Positions 1 through 8,571 of a stretch of DNA of 64,000 nt are shown here, piece by piece. The notes below the pieces were generated by a model. The model was not told where the DNA came from. It ran no database searches and saw only the letters and a program-made list of their open reading frames with translations. The stretch is from CAVPCZ01 sp963702445. Its GTDB lineage: Bacteria > Bacteroidota > Ignavibacteria > UBA10030 > UBA6906. The stretch is taken from NCBI GenBank assembly GCA_963702445.1, contig CAVPCZ010000009.1, positions 883,127 to 947,126 of the forward strand, read 5' to 3'. The position numbers and the translations under genes are program-made. How positions within the stretch are numbered: position 1 is the stretch's first letter; the number at the start of each line of letters is the position of its first letter.

Positions 1-2
1 CG

Positions 3-215
3 GAGGACGGCGATGGTGTGGTGATCCGGCTGAACAACCCCACAGAGGGCGAAGTGGAAGAAACGGTGGTCTTTGCACGTCCGCCGGTACGCGTTGCGGA
101 AACACGTCTGGATGAGACAGTGATCCGGCCGCTGGAGCTGGCCGGGGGACGCGAACTGCGCGTTCGCGTCGGTCCCTCCGGGATCCTCACAATTAAAACC
201 TGGTTTAACGCCTGA
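3..215 (+). CDS. C-terminal fragment of a probable GH38-type alpha-mannosidase (5' end outside window)
   Basis: This reading frame enters from the left edge and stops with TGA at 213-215, leaving about 70 residues. The fragment is beta-strand rich: a strand beginning VVIRLNNP, alternating hydrophobic strands, and a final strand ending LTIKTWF. This pattern is typical of the C-terminal beta-sandwich of GH38 alpha-mannosidases, which often close with a strand of the type 'EIxTL'. The catalytic domain is not in the window, so the family call is an inference from a short tail. It lies 13 bases upstream of the next gene on the same strand and is probably the preceding member of the glycan-catabolic operon. 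Confidence 0.4.
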   Translation, partial: EDGDGVVIRLNNPTEGEVEETVVFARPPVRVAETRLDETVIRPLELAGGRELRVRVGPSGILTIKTWFNA

Positions 216-228
216 TGGAGCACCACGT

Positions 229-1125
229 ATGAAGATTGCCCAGTTTGAAGTCCGGAACCACTCTCTTGTGGGTATTGAAGTGGACGGCGTGTGGATCGAC
301 TACGGGAAGGCGGCCGCAGCATACAACCTGCTGGAAAGGAATGTGGCGATGATGCCGCGCCCCACGATTGCCATGTTGCTGGTGCGCGGAGAATTCTCGG
401 TTGCGGAATTCCGTGCCGTGGGTCTCTTCGTCAAGAAACACCGGTTGATCCGGCTTCTGCAGGTGCCGGGGAATGCGCGGCTGAGGGCTCCTGTTTCCCA
501 CCCCGGCAAAATCGTCGCCCTCGGTCTGAACTACGCCCTGCACGTGGCGGAAAGCAGTTTCAAAGTCCCGAAGGAGCCGGTCATCTTCATGAAAGCGGGT
601 TCCTCTGTTGTCGGTCCGGGTGACACCGTACGAATTCCACGGGGGCTCGGACGCATGGACCATGAGGTGGAGTTGGCGGTCGTCATCGGACGCCGGGCGA
701 CGAACGTGCCAAAACGAAAGGCGCTTGAGTACGTGGCGGGCTATACCATCTGCAACGACGTTACTGCGCGCAGTCTTCAGACAACGGACATCAATAACCG
801 CCATCCGTGGTTCCGGTCCAAGAGTTTTGACACGTTTACGCCCATGGGGCCATGGATCGTCACGCCGGACGAAATCACACCACCCGTCCACCTCGGAGTA
901 GAATGCCGCGTGAACGGAAAGCTCCGCCAGAAATCGAACACCAGGCACCTGCTCTTTGATATCCCCACGGTTATCGAGTTTGTCTCCCGTTACATCACGC
1001 TGGAACCGGGTGATATCATCTCCACCGGCACGCCCGAAGGGATCGGACCGATCAAGAACGGCGACACCATTGTCTGCCGTATCGACAAAATCGGTGAACT
1101 GAAGAATCCGGTGCGGAACCGATGA
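229..1125 (+). CDS. Fumarylacetoacetate hydrolase (FAH) family protein
   Basis: A 298-aa soluble enzyme of the FAH superfamily, whose members are metal-dependent hydrolases, decarboxylases or isomerases acting on beta-diketo or 2-keto acids. Family signatures are clear: the GLNYALH segment near residue 99, the metal-binding EVELAVVIG segment (E146, E148), the NDVTAR segment (D177), and the C-terminal PGDIISTGTPEGIG loop. The N-terminal 80 residues form the usual variable domain. The ATG at 229 follows a GGAG at proper distance. In a sugar-acid catabolic operon it could act on a 2-keto-3-deoxy acid or a diketo sugar acid derived from uronate degradation. The specific substrate cannot be read from sequence. 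An M20 gene starts about 22 bases downstream. Confidence 0.88.
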   Translation: MKIAQFEVRNHSLVGIEVDGVWIDYGKAAAAYNLLERNVAMMPRPTIAMLLVRGEFSVAEFRAVGLFVKKHRLIRLLQVPGNARLRAPVSHPGKIVALGLNYALHVAESSFKVPKEPVIFMKAGSSVVGPGDTVRIPRGLGRMDHEVELAVVIGRRATNVPKRKALEYVAGYTICNDVTARSLQTTDINNRHPWFRSKSFDTFTPMGPWIVTPDEITPPVHLGVECRVNGKLRQKSNTRHLLFDIPTVIEFVSRYITLEPGDIISTGTPEGIGPIKNGDTIVCRIDKIGELKNPVRNR

Positions 1126-1147
1126 TCATTGACCGGGTCACCGCGTG

Positions 1148-2272
1148 ATGGAACCTCATCTCTCCCTGCTGGCTGATCTTGTGCGTATTCCCAGCATGAA
1201 TCCCATGGGGCGAACACGCACAGGAGCGGCCTATAGCGAAGAGGCTCTGGCGGAGTACGTGAAGGCATACGCACAGCGGGCGGGTATGGACGTCGAGATG
1301 TATCCTGTCGCGCCGCACCGGCCGAATGTCATTGCACGTGTGGAAACCGGGGCCCGGCAGACGCTTATGCTCGAGGCACATCTGGATACCGTGCATGCCG
1401 ATGCGATGACCATATCCCCGTTCGAGCCCGTGGTGCGCGATGGCAGACTCTATGGCCGCGGCGCCTGCGATACCAAGGGGTCGCTGGCCGCGTTCCTCTA
1501 TGCGATCACGTCGCTTCTGGCGGACGGGTCGAAGTTGCGCTACAACGTCCTCCTTGTCGCTGTCGCTGATGAGGAGTACCAGTTCAGCGGTGCCCGCACG
1601 GCGGTGGCGAAGGGACTCCGGGCGGATTTCGGGATAGCGGGAGAGCCCACGGGACTCCGTATCGTCCGGGCCCACAAGGGAGTCACACGCTGGCGGTTGC
1701 ATGCGCGGGGCAAGGCAGCACACTCCGCCTATCCGGAGCGCGGGGAGAATGCGATCTACCGCATGGGGAAAATCCTGATCCGCCTGGATGCGTACGCGTC
1801 AGGGCTCCGGCAGGCACACCCGCATCCCGTCCTGGGCCCTCCCACGCTGAGTGTCGGCGTCATTGAAGGAGGACAGGCGGTCAACGTCGTTCCGGATTCC
1901 TGCACGATTGAAATCGACCGGCGGACACTCCCCGGCGAAACCCGCGAAGATGTTCTGGCACCTGTCGAACGGCTTCTGGGTGACATGGACGGATGGAGTA
2001 TGGATGAACCATACCTTTCGGTGGAAGGTATGGATGTCCCCGGAGATGCCGCAATCGTCCGCCTGCTCCAGGACGCCATCGCCGCGGAGCACATCCGGCC
2101 CGTCGTCGAAGGTGCACAGTACGCGACCGACGCAGGGATGTACAACGCGGCGGGAATACCCACCGTCGTCTTCGGTCCGGGCGACATCAGCCGGGCGCAT
2201 ACGGCTGAAGAATACATTGAAGTGGAACAGCTGAATGCAGCGGTGCGGATTATCCGGCGGATGCTGACATGA
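1148..2272 (+). CDS. M20-family metallopeptidase/deacylase (ArgE/DapE-like)
   Basis: A 374-aa di-zinc amidohydrolase of peptidase family M20. The metal and catalytic residues are all present: LEAHLDTVH (H78, D80), the bridging aspartate in GRGACDTKG (D108), the catalytic and metal glutamates in ADEEYQF (E142, E143), AGEPTG, and a C-terminal AHTAEEY histidine. The lid domain (HKGVTRWRLHARGKAAHSA) is in the usual place. Such enzymes remove N-acyl groups from amino acids or related amines, so here it may deacylate an amino-sugar-derived or peptide-derived product. A GTG at 1145 is directly before the ATG at 1148, so either may be used. Its stop overlaps the start of the ROK gene (ATGA), indicating translational coupling. 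Confidence 0.85.
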   Translation: MEPHLSLLADLVRIPSMNPMGRTRTGAAYSEEALAEYVKAYAQRAGMDVEMYPVAPHRPNVIARVETGARQTLMLEAHLDTVHADAMTISPFEPVVRDGRLYGRGACDTKGSLAAFLYAITSLLADGSKLRYNVLLVAVADEEYQFSGARTAVAKGLRADFGIAGEPTGLRIVRAHKGVTRWRLHARGKAAHSAYPERGENAIYRMGKILIRLDAYASGLRQAHPHPVLGPPTLSVGVIEGGQAVNVVPDSCTIEIDRRTLPGETREDVLAPVERLLGDMDGWSMDEPYLSVEGMDVPGDAAIVRLLQDAIAAEHIRPVVEGAQYATDAGMYNAAGIPTVVFGPGDISRAHTAEEYIEVEQLNAAVRIIRRMLT

Positions 2273-3234
2273 ACGAGCGGCGGATTCTCGGCGTGGATAT
2301 CGGGGGAACGAAGACAGCGGTGCTGCTGGGCACGCTTAACGGCGAACTACGCCACCGTACCGAGCTGCCGACGGCCGCCCATCGCGGATTTGCCGCGGTA
2401 TACCGGGATATCGAGGAAGCAATCGAGTCGACGATCCGTTCCGTACCCGCGGATGTTGTCGCCCTCAGCGTCTCCATCGGCGGGCCGCTGGACGTGCTGC
2501 AAGGTATCATCCTCTCACCTCCGAATCTTCCGGGGTGGGACCGGATTCCGCTGAAGCAGCTCCTTGCAGACCGGTTTCATCTGCCCGTGTACATCGAACA
2601 CGATGGCAATGCAGGAGCTCTGGCGGAATATTACTTCGGTGCAGGGCGGGGCGCGCGCAATATCGTGTTCCTCACGATGGGCACAGGGTTCGGGGCGGGT
2701 CTGATCCTGGACGGCAGGCTGTACCGGGGCACAAATGATGTCGCGGGGGAGGTGGGTCATATCCGGATTGCTGAAGACGGCCCGGATTGCTATGGGAAAC
2801 CCGGATCCATGGAGGGTTTTGCGAGCGGAACGGGGATTGCACGGCTCGCGCGGATGATGTTCCCCGGCAGGTGGCCGGAGTCTATGACCGTGAAAGAGCT
2901 GTATGCGGATTACCAGGCAGGAGCCGAAGAGGCGTGCGTGGTTTTCTCCCGTGCGGCACAGGCTTTTGGCCGCGGACTGGCGATGATAGCCGATATGTTG
3001 AATCCGGACCGTATCATCCTGGGCGGACTCGGGATGCGTTTACAGGATGCGCTTGTCGAGCCGGCTCTCGCCATCCTTGCCGCCGAGGCGCTACCGCGCG
3101 CACTCGCTGTGTGCAGCGTCGTGCCCGCGGCACTCGGTGAAAACATCGGCGATTATGCGGCGCTTGTGGCCGCATATGACCAGGGCGGTTTGCTGGATCC
3201 CGGCCGGAGCTCCGTAGACGGGGCCATCTCCTGA
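2269..3234 (+). CDS. ROK-family sugar kinase lacking the zinc-binding cysteine cluster
   Basis: A 321-aa ROK (repressor/ORF/kinase) protein without an N-terminal helix-turn-helix, so probably a sugar kinase rather than a repressor. The N-terminal phosphate loop ILGVDIGGTKTAV, the EHDGNAGALAEYYFGAG catalytic segment, the MGTGFGAG adenosine motif, and the GEVGH histidine are intact. The region that normally carries the CxCGxxGCxE zinc site reads CYGKPGSMEGF, so most zinc-ligand cysteines are missing. This occurs in some ROK subfamilies. It is translationally coupled to the upstream M20 gene by a four-base ATGA overlap. A plausible role is phosphorylation of a hexose, N-acetylhexosamine or related sugar liberated by the operon's hydrolases. 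Confidence 0.85.
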   Translation: MNERRILGVDIGGTKTAVLLGTLNGELRHRTELPTAAHRGFAAVYRDIEEAIESTIRSVPADVVALSVSIGGPLDVLQGIILSPPNLPGWDRIPLKQLLADRFHLPVYIEHDGNAGALAEYYFGAGRGARNIVFLTMGTGFGAGLILDGRLYRGTNDVAGEVGHIRIAEDGPDCYGKPGSMEGFASGTGIARLARMMFPGRWPESMTVKELYADYQAGAEEACVVFSRAAQAFGRGLAMIADMLNPDRIILGGLGMRLQDALVEPALAILAAEALPRALAVCSVVPAALGENIGDYAALVAAYDQGGLLDPGRSSVDGAIS

Positions 3235-3246
3235 AACAATAACCTT

Positions 3247-4350
3247 ATGCCACACTATCCCCATATTCCGCTCCGGAAGGCGAAGCCCGATGCCCGTCGC
3301 TTCGTCGGCATCCTGAATGGGACCACCGCCGCCACGCGCGTGCCGCTCATTGAGTATATCGTCGACGATGTCGTGCTGCGTCCCGTTGTGGAACAGCTGC
3401 TCGGACGGGTGTGGAGTCCCGCGGGTCCCTCACGCGAGAATTTGCGCGCCAATCTTGATAACGTCATCGCCTTCTGGCATCAGATGGGGTATGACATCGT
3501 CCGGTTTGAACAGAGTCTCCCGTTCCGGGAGCGTCAGACCGTGATTGCGGATGCAGCCCCCGGTTCGGACAAGGAACGCGCCTGGCCCGACGAGCACCGG
3601 GGAATGATCACCACCTGGGATGAATTCGAACAGTATCCGTGGCCCCGCATAGAGGATTTTGATTTCTTCCCCTTCGAATATCTGAACGCTCATCTTCCGG
3701 ATGGGATGGGGCTGATCAGCTGCCACGGCGGGGGTGTGTTCGAGCACCTCTCCTGGATCATGTCTTTCGAAGGGCTCTGCTCGGCCCTCATGGAAGATCC
3801 CCCGCTCGTCCGGGCTGTTGCCGATCGCCTGGGGGAGCTGATGACCCGATTCACCACACACCTGCTGGACCTGGATCGCCTGGTCGCCGTGTTCCCGGGG
3901 GATGATATGGGGTACCGATCCGCCACGATGGTGTCCCCCCGTCATCTGCGGGAATATGTGCTCCCGTGGCACAAACGTTTTGCATCCATGACGCACGGGC
4001 ACGGTCTGCCCTATTTCCTCCATTCCTGCGGCAACATCCTGGCCATTATGGAGGATCTGCTGGAGGATGTACGGATTGACGGCAAACACTCTTACGAAGA
4101 TGCGATCATTCCGGCGGAGGAATTCCAGCGCCGTTACGGCAAGCGCCTCGCCGTGCTGGGCGGTGTGGACATCAACATTCTTTCGGGCCGGACACCGGAA
4201 GAGGTGCGTGCGCGTGTTCGTGAACTCATCCTTACCTGCGGGCCGGCCGGCCGCTACGCGATAGGTTCCGGCAATTCTGTTCCCAGTTACGTTCCCATCA
4301 ACAACTATCTGGCGATGATCGATGAAGCCCATGCAATTTCTCTCCCGTAG
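3247..4350 (+). CDS. URO-D-fold protein, methyltransferase-like
   Basis: A 367-aa protein of the uroporphyrinogen decarboxylase superfamily (TIM barrel). It is not a canonical HemE, because it lacks the conserved N-terminal RxPVW porphyrin-binding segment. It does carry FLHSCGN near residue 260, an H-x-C pattern that in MtaA/MtbA/CmuA-type enzymes supplies zinc ligands. The matching C-terminal cysteine is replaced by a GSGNSV segment, so methyl transfer is uncertain. Two other URO-D homologues are in the corrinoid cluster at 17.1-23.3 kb, but this copy sits inside the glycan operon. It ends 29 bases inside the downstream lyase gene in another frame, showing tight packing. The role is probably metabolism of a methylated or carboxylated small molecule, which is an inference. 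Confidence 0.75.
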   Translation: MPHYPHIPLRKAKPDARRFVGILNGTTAATRVPLIEYIVDDVVLRPVVEQLLGRVWSPAGPSRENLRANLDNVIAFWHQMGYDIVRFEQSLPFRERQTVIADAAPGSDKERAWPDEHRGMITTWDEFEQYPWPRIEDFDFFPFEYLNAHLPDGMGLISCHGGGVFEHLSWIMSFEGLCSALMEDPPLVRAVADRLGELMTRFTTHLLDLDRLVAVFPGDDMGYRSATMVSPRHLREYVLPWHKRFASMTHGHGLPYFLHSCGNILAIMEDLLEDVRIDGKHSYEDAIIPAEEFQRRYGKRLAVLGGVDINILSGRTPEEVRARVRELILTCGPAGRYAIGSGNSVPSYVPINNYLAMIDEAHAISLP

Positions 4351-6565
4351 TCTCTGGCTGGTCCTTTCCGTGCTTCTTGCGCTTGCGCCACCCGCAGCAC
4401 GGGCTCAAAAGAACATGTACCTGGCGGAAATCCGGAAAGCCGCGGAAAAAGGGTGGCAGGAGATGCCGGCCACCCTGGAGGCGTGGAAGCGCGATCCGCG
4501 GCACAGCGTGCTGTGGGGCTATAATGCGCCCGCGCAACCGCTCTATCTGGCCGGAGTCTACGGCTATCTGTACGAAGTCACACGCGAGCCGGTGTATGCA
4601 ACACGGGCGGCGAAGCTTCTGACGGAATACGGAAGCCTGCGGGATATTCTTCCGGCCGGTTTTGCCGGAGCCCGTGCGGAATACGCCGACGGGGTTCCCG
4701 CCGTCTCCAACTTCTTCTTCCTGCCGCCGTTCGCGCGCGCGTACATGCAGATACGATCGAGCGACGCTGTGAACGCCACGAATCGTGCCATCATCGAACG
4801 CGACCTTGCGGGAAGCATCGACTTCATCTTCCATCACCCCGAGTGGGGTGCGCACAACCGCGCCATGCTGCGGGCGGAAGCGTTTCAGTACGCCAGCCAG
4901 GCGCTTCCCGCCCATCCGCATGCGCGCCGCTGGAAACAGATGGCCGAGGCCATTGCCGCCGACAATCTTCGCGACTGGGAAATCGAAGACGCGACGGTCT
5001 ATCATCCGGTCTGGCTTCACGCGCTCCTCTCCTATGCCGGGTCCGCCGGCCGGCCGGAAGTGCATTCGTCAGTCATGATGCGCTACTACATGGAGTATTT
5101 TACCCGCCTGATGGCTCCCTCCGGTCTCGTGCCGGACTTCGGCGACGCGTACTGGCTGTCATCGCTGGAAGGCCTCAGGTTTGTGGCCATTTTCGAGCGC
5201 GGGGCGGCGGTCTTCCAGAATCCGGCCACAAAATGGGCGGCCGCAACGATCTTCCAGACGAGAAAAAAACAGTCGGATACGCTCAGCATCGGCGACGCCT
5301 ACTACCTGTGTGATGCCCATCGATGGACTGATGAAACCGTGAAGCCCAAACGCCCCGACACGGGAAGTGAGGAGGTGCTTGAGGATCTCATCGGCAAGAA
5401 AGTGGTCTTCCGCAACGGATGGGACTCCACAAGTACGTATCTGCTTCTGAACTACCGGGATGAAGGGGACGGCGGTTGGCTGGGGCGCGAGTACCTGCGC
5501 CAGACGTTGTCCGTGGAGGAAGAGAAGATGCACCACGGCCATGCCGACGAGAACGGCATTGCCCTGCTCATGGACAAAGGCTCGGTGCTCCTGCATGATG
5601 CCGGTTACCGCGACGGGCTCCCGAGCGGAGCATATGGCGCCTGGCGTCAGGATTACTTCCACAATCGCCTCGTGGCCCGGAAAGACAAACGGGAGATGCG
5701 GCAGGGTATGCTGGAGTACGTTCAGAATTCCGGCGCCTACCGGAACGTGAGAACACAGAAGGTGGATTTTGTCCGTCTGCGTGATGTCGATATGAGCCGT
5801 ACACGCCTGATCGACCAGGAACTCGGTTACACCTGGGATCGCGTGATCGCCTATGTCCGTGCCACCGGTGTCTTCCTGGTGATTGACGGTGTCAAGGTGC
5901 TTCGCCCCGACTACTTCACCTTCACCAACTTCTGGCACGCGGGTCAGGTGGACAGCGTGGCACCGCATGTGTACCGGGCAGTCACCGATTCGATCGGGCC
6001 TCTGCGTGTCGCGGGATCCAGGGCGTTACGCATCGAATTCCTCGAGCAGACAGCCAAGAGCGAAGGCATCGAGGCCATCTCCCGTGCCATGGGCAAGGAA
6101 CGGGCCCTGTACCAGACTCTTTCGAGCCAGTACAAGGCGGGAGACACGGAACTGTTTGTCACGGCACTGGTGCCGCAGGACCGGAAGAACGGGACCGCCC
6201 CGGTGATCCGGCTGCAAACAACCTCCGCCCCCATGCGTGCAGCCGGGATCGTGCTCGAAGACGGAAAGACACGGTACCTCGTCGGGGTGAAGATGGATCT
6301 GGAGATGGAGGTGGCCAGGGGAAATATCCGGCCCCGTTACACATACGACCTCGGAAAGGTAACGTACGGCGACTATGAAACGGATGCGCACTTCTTCTGC
6401 GCCACGGAACGCACGGGAACTCCTTCCTGGTCCGCCGTGAATGTCTTGAAGGTGAAGCATCGCGGTGTCGAACTGATGTCCGCGCTTCCCAATACGCACA
6501 GCCTCCAGCTGGACGGAAGTCCGGATCGCGTGGGAATGTCGAAGTGGAGAGTGTGGGAGGAGTGA
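4322..6565 (+). CDS. Secreted heparinase II/III-type polysaccharide lyase
   Basis: A 747-aa protein with an N-terminal signal peptide: positively charged start, a hydrophobic run WLVLSVLLALAP, and cleavage after ARA near residue 28. The N-terminal half is alpha-helical (alpha/alpha toroid), as in alginate-lyase and heparinase II/III families. The C-terminal half is beta-sandwich and carries the Hep_II_III hallmark HHGHADENG near residue 403, followed by a KGSVLLHDAGYRDG strand. It should cleave a uronic-acid-containing polysaccharide by beta-elimination outside the cytoplasm, leaving 4,5-unsaturated uronyl ends. The GH88-like hydrolase at the end of this operon would remove those ends. The start overlaps the URO-D gene by 29 bases, and the ATG at 4322 or 4331 may be used. 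Confidence 0.8.
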   Translation: MKPMQFLSRSLWLVLSVLLALAPPAARAQKNMYLAEIRKAAEKGWQEMPATLEAWKRDPRHSVLWGYNAPAQPLYLAGVYGYLYEVTREPVYATRAAKLLTEYGSLRDILPAGFAGARAEYADGVPAVSNFFFLPPFARAYMQIRSSDAVNATNRAIIERDLAGSIDFIFHHPEWGAHNRAMLRAEAFQYASQALPAHPHARRWKQMAEAIAADNLRDWEIEDATVYHPVWLHALLSYAGSAGRPEVHSSVMMRYYMEYFTRLMAPSGLVPDFGDAYWLSSLEGLRFVAIFERGAAVFQNPATKWAAATIFQTRKKQSDTLSIGDAYYLCDAHRWTDETVKPKRPDTGSEEVLEDLIGKKVVFRNGWDSTSTYLLLNYRDEGDGGWLGREYLRQTLSVEEEKMHHGHADENGIALLMDKGSVLLHDAGYRDGLPSGAYGAWRQDYFHNRLVARKDKREMRQGMLEYVQNSGAYRNVRTQKVDFVRLRDVDMSRTRLIDQELGYTWDRVIAYVRATGVFLVIDGVKVLRPDYFTFTNFWHAGQVDSVAPHVYRAVTDSIGPLRVAGSRALRIEFLEQTAKSEGIEAISRAMGKERALYQTLSSQYKAGDTELFVTALVPQDRKNGTAPVIRLQTTSAPMRAAGIVLEDGKTRYLVGVKMDLEMEVARGNIRPRYTYDLGKVTYGDYETDAHFFCATERTGTPSWSAVNVLKVKHRGVELMSALPNTHSLQLDGSPDRVGMSKWRVWEE

Positions 6566-6629
6566 ACACAGAGAGGTCCGGTGGTCGTCAATAAGAGCAC
6601 ACCTGGAACAAGGCGACGCAAGGATGAGA

Positions 6630-6727
6630 AGTTGAAGAAGGGAGCATGAAGAAGGGTGTGTGAAGAAGGGACCGTGAAGAAAAGAACATGAGGATGACAA
6701 CGTGAAGGGGAGGTTGTGAAGGCAACG
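6630..6727 (+). repeat. Seven-copy 14-bp tandem repeat (TGAAGAAGGG-type)
   Basis: The only sizeable gap in the operon (6566-6777) holds a tandem array. A TGA triplet recurs at 6633, 6647, 6661, 6675, 6689, 6703 and 6717, exactly every 14 bases, usually inside the unit NNNTGAAGAAGGGN. The first three to four units are nearly identical and the later ones decay. The plus strand is strongly purine rich. Each unit joins an SD-like AAGGG to an NTGA start-stop a few bases later. No protein is supported here. Confidence 0.85.
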
Positions 6728-6777
6728 AAGGCAACAGATGAAGCGAAGCCGGTGAAACAGGAGGAAGGATTGACGTC

Positions 6778-7605
6778 ATGAATACAGGCAAAGAAGTACG
6801 GCTGCAGAAGATCTGGAAACACCGCCGGGCCGTGATTGTGCCCTACGACCACGGTTCGTACGGAGGACCGCAGGCGGGCATTGAAGACACCCTGCGCCTG
6901 ACGGAGCGCCTTTCACGTACCCGTGCGGACGGCATTCTGGTGCCTGCAGGACTTGTCCCGCATATCGCGCCGGCGGTGGGTCAGCTGGGAATCATGGCCC
7001 GGCTGGACGGGGGGTTCACAAAGTACGCGACGGTGGTGACGGACTATCAGGCGATGTTCAGCGTGGAAGATGCGATCCGGATGGGTGCCGATGCCGGCAT
7101 CGTCTTCACGTTCATCGGAACACAGGTCGAAGCGGAATCCGTGCGGCGCCTCGGAAGCACGGCGGCAGATGCCCAGAGATGGGGGCTTCCCCTGGCCGCG
7201 GAGATCATCCCCCCGAGTCTCCTCAACAACCACTTCGGCATGAATCTCTTTCCGAAACTCAACAAGAAGGGAAATGTCGGGGAGGAGACCTTTGAGATCG
7301 CCCGCATCGGGGCTGAAGCCGGGGCGGATATCATAAAAACACGCTACGCCGGTGATGTAGACCAGTTCAGGAAGGTTGTCCATACCTGCGGGGCAAAGGT
7401 CATTGTCGCGGGCGGGCCCATGCTGGGCGGTGCGGATGAACACCTCCTGCAACTGGCCTACGATTGTGTTCAGGCCGAAGCCGACGGGATCATTTTCGGA
7501 CGGAATGTCTGGCAGCATCCCCGCATGGAGAAGATCATCGCCGCGCTCTGTGCCATCGTCCATGATGATGAAACGGTGGCACAGGCCAAGAAATTGCTCC
7601 GATGA
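6778..7605 (+). CDS. Class I aldolase of the DeoC/LacD/FbaB (DhnA) family
   Basis: A 275-aa TIM-barrel aldolase. It has VPYDHGSYGGP near the N-terminus, typical of archaeal-type fructose-bisphosphate aldolase, LsrF and related enzymes, and the Schiff-base lysine in ADIIKTRYAGD (K187). The phosphate-binding loop AGGPMLGG is near residue 212 and FGRNVWQ near the C-terminus. The start follows a good Shine-Dalgarno (aggaggaagg), the first strong one after the tandem repeat. It overlaps the PfkB kinase by four bases (ATGA), so kinase and aldolase are probably made together. A kinase acting first and this aldolase cleaving the phosphorylated product, as in the tagatose-6-phosphate or fructose-1-phosphate route, is the natural model. 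The actual sugar is unknown. Confidence 0.85.
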   Translation: MNTGKEVRLQKIWKHRRAVIVPYDHGSYGGPQAGIEDTLRLTERLSRTRADGILVPAGLVPHIAPAVGQLGIMARLDGGFTKYATVVTDYQAMFSVEDAIRMGADAGIVFTFIGTQVEAESVRRLGSTAADAQRWGLPLAAEIIPPSLLNNHFGMNLFPKLNKKGNVGEETFEIARIGAEAGADIIKTRYAGDVDQFRKVVHTCGAKVIVAGGPMLGGADEHLLQLAYDCVQAEADGIIFGRNVWQHPRMEKIIAALCAIVHDDETVAQAKKLLR

Positions 7606-8528
7606 TCGTTACCGTGACGCTCAACCCGATGCTGGACAAAACAGTCGCTGTTTCCGGCATCGCGATCGGCCGGATCACCCGGGCGGAGAGCGTGGCAATG
7701 ATAGTGGGAGGGAAAGGAGTCAACGTCTCCCGCCAGTTGTTCCATCTTGGCACCCGGAGTCTGGCGACCGGATTTCTGGGAGGGGAGATCGGCGATTTGC
7801 TGGGGCGCCTTCTGAGTGCAGAGGGGCTCACGCATCACTTCGTCCGCGTTGCCGGAATGACCCGCGAAGGGGTGACATACCGGCACGCCGACGGGACCAT
7901 GACCGGTGTCTTCGAGCCTCCGCATCACGTCACTGAGGCGGAAGCAGATGCGCTGGTGGCATTCTGCTCGCGATCCGTCCACCGCGGCGACCGCGTGGTC
8001 TGCTGCGGCAGTTCGCCCTGCCCTGAAGCAGATGCGGTCTACGCGGAAATATTCCGGATTGCCCGCAAGGCCGGGGCTGAAACCGTGCTCGACTCATACG
8101 GACAGGCCTTTCGTGAAGCGCTGGCGACCGCACCGGACGTCATCAAAGTGAACCGTGAAGAATGCGAGTCCGCTTACGGCGTACGGCTCGGCGACGAACC
8201 GGACATCTGCGGCGCACTCGAGCGGTTCCTGTCCGCCGGTGTCCGCTGCGCGGTTATCACGGACGGTCCGCGGTTGGTTTATGCGGCAACTGCCGGGAAA
8301 CGCTGGAAGATCAGTCCTCCCGCGGTCAGGGCCGTGAACCCGACCGGTTCCGGTGACAGTATGCTGGCAGCGATGCTGCACGGAATGGAAGCCGGCTGGC
8401 CGGTCGATGCGAACCTCCGGTTTGGCGTCGCCGCCGGCTCGGTGAACGCGGGACGCTGGGAACTGGCCTGCGGTTCTCTGCGGGAAATCGAAAGTGTTGT
8501 TCCCCATGTGCATCTTGAAGAAATCTGA
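7602..8528 (+). CDS. PfkB-family carbohydrate kinase (1-phosphofructokinase/tagatose-6-phosphate kinase type)
   Basis: A 308-aa ribokinase-fold kinase. The N-terminus reads TVTLNPMLDKT, the form seen in FruK and LacC, followed by the substrate-binding GGKGVNVSRQL (residues 36-46). The C-terminal signature is NPTGSGDSML with catalytic Asp252, again the FruK/LacC variant of the usual GAGD motif. It is coupled to the preceding aldolase by an ATGA overlap. The pair probably phosphorylates and then splits a ketose phosphate or deoxy-sugar phosphate derived from the polysaccharide. Whether it acts on fructose-1-phosphate, tagatose-6-phosphate or a keto-deoxy acid cannot be decided from the sequence alone. 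Confidence 0.88.
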   Translation: MIVTVTLNPMLDKTVAVSGIAIGRITRAESVAMIVGGKGVNVSRQLFHLGTRSLATGFLGGEIGDLLGRLLSAEGLTHHFVRVAGMTREGVTYRHADGTMTGVFEPPHHVTEAEADALVAFCSRSVHRGDRVVCCGSSPCPEADAVYAEIFRIARKAGAETVLDSYGQAFREALATAPDVIKVNREECESAYGVRLGDEPDICGALERFLSAGVRCAVITDGPRLVYAATAGKRWKISPPAVRAVNPTGSGDSMLAAMLHGMEAGWPVDANLRFGVAAGSVNAGRWELACGSLREIESVVPHVHLEEI

Positions 8529-8571
8529 GGAATACCACCTCATGCCTCCATTCAATTGAAAGGTACTTTGT

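Noticed and set aside
3247..4350. Canonical HemE (uroporphyrinogen decarboxylase)
   Set aside because: The N-terminal porphyrin-binding RxPVW segment is missing and no heme genes are adjacent. The HSC motif points to the methyltransferase-like branch.
6566..6777. CRISPR array in the repeat-rich gap
   Set aside because: Units are 14 bp, directly tandem, without unique spacers, and no cas genes are nearby.
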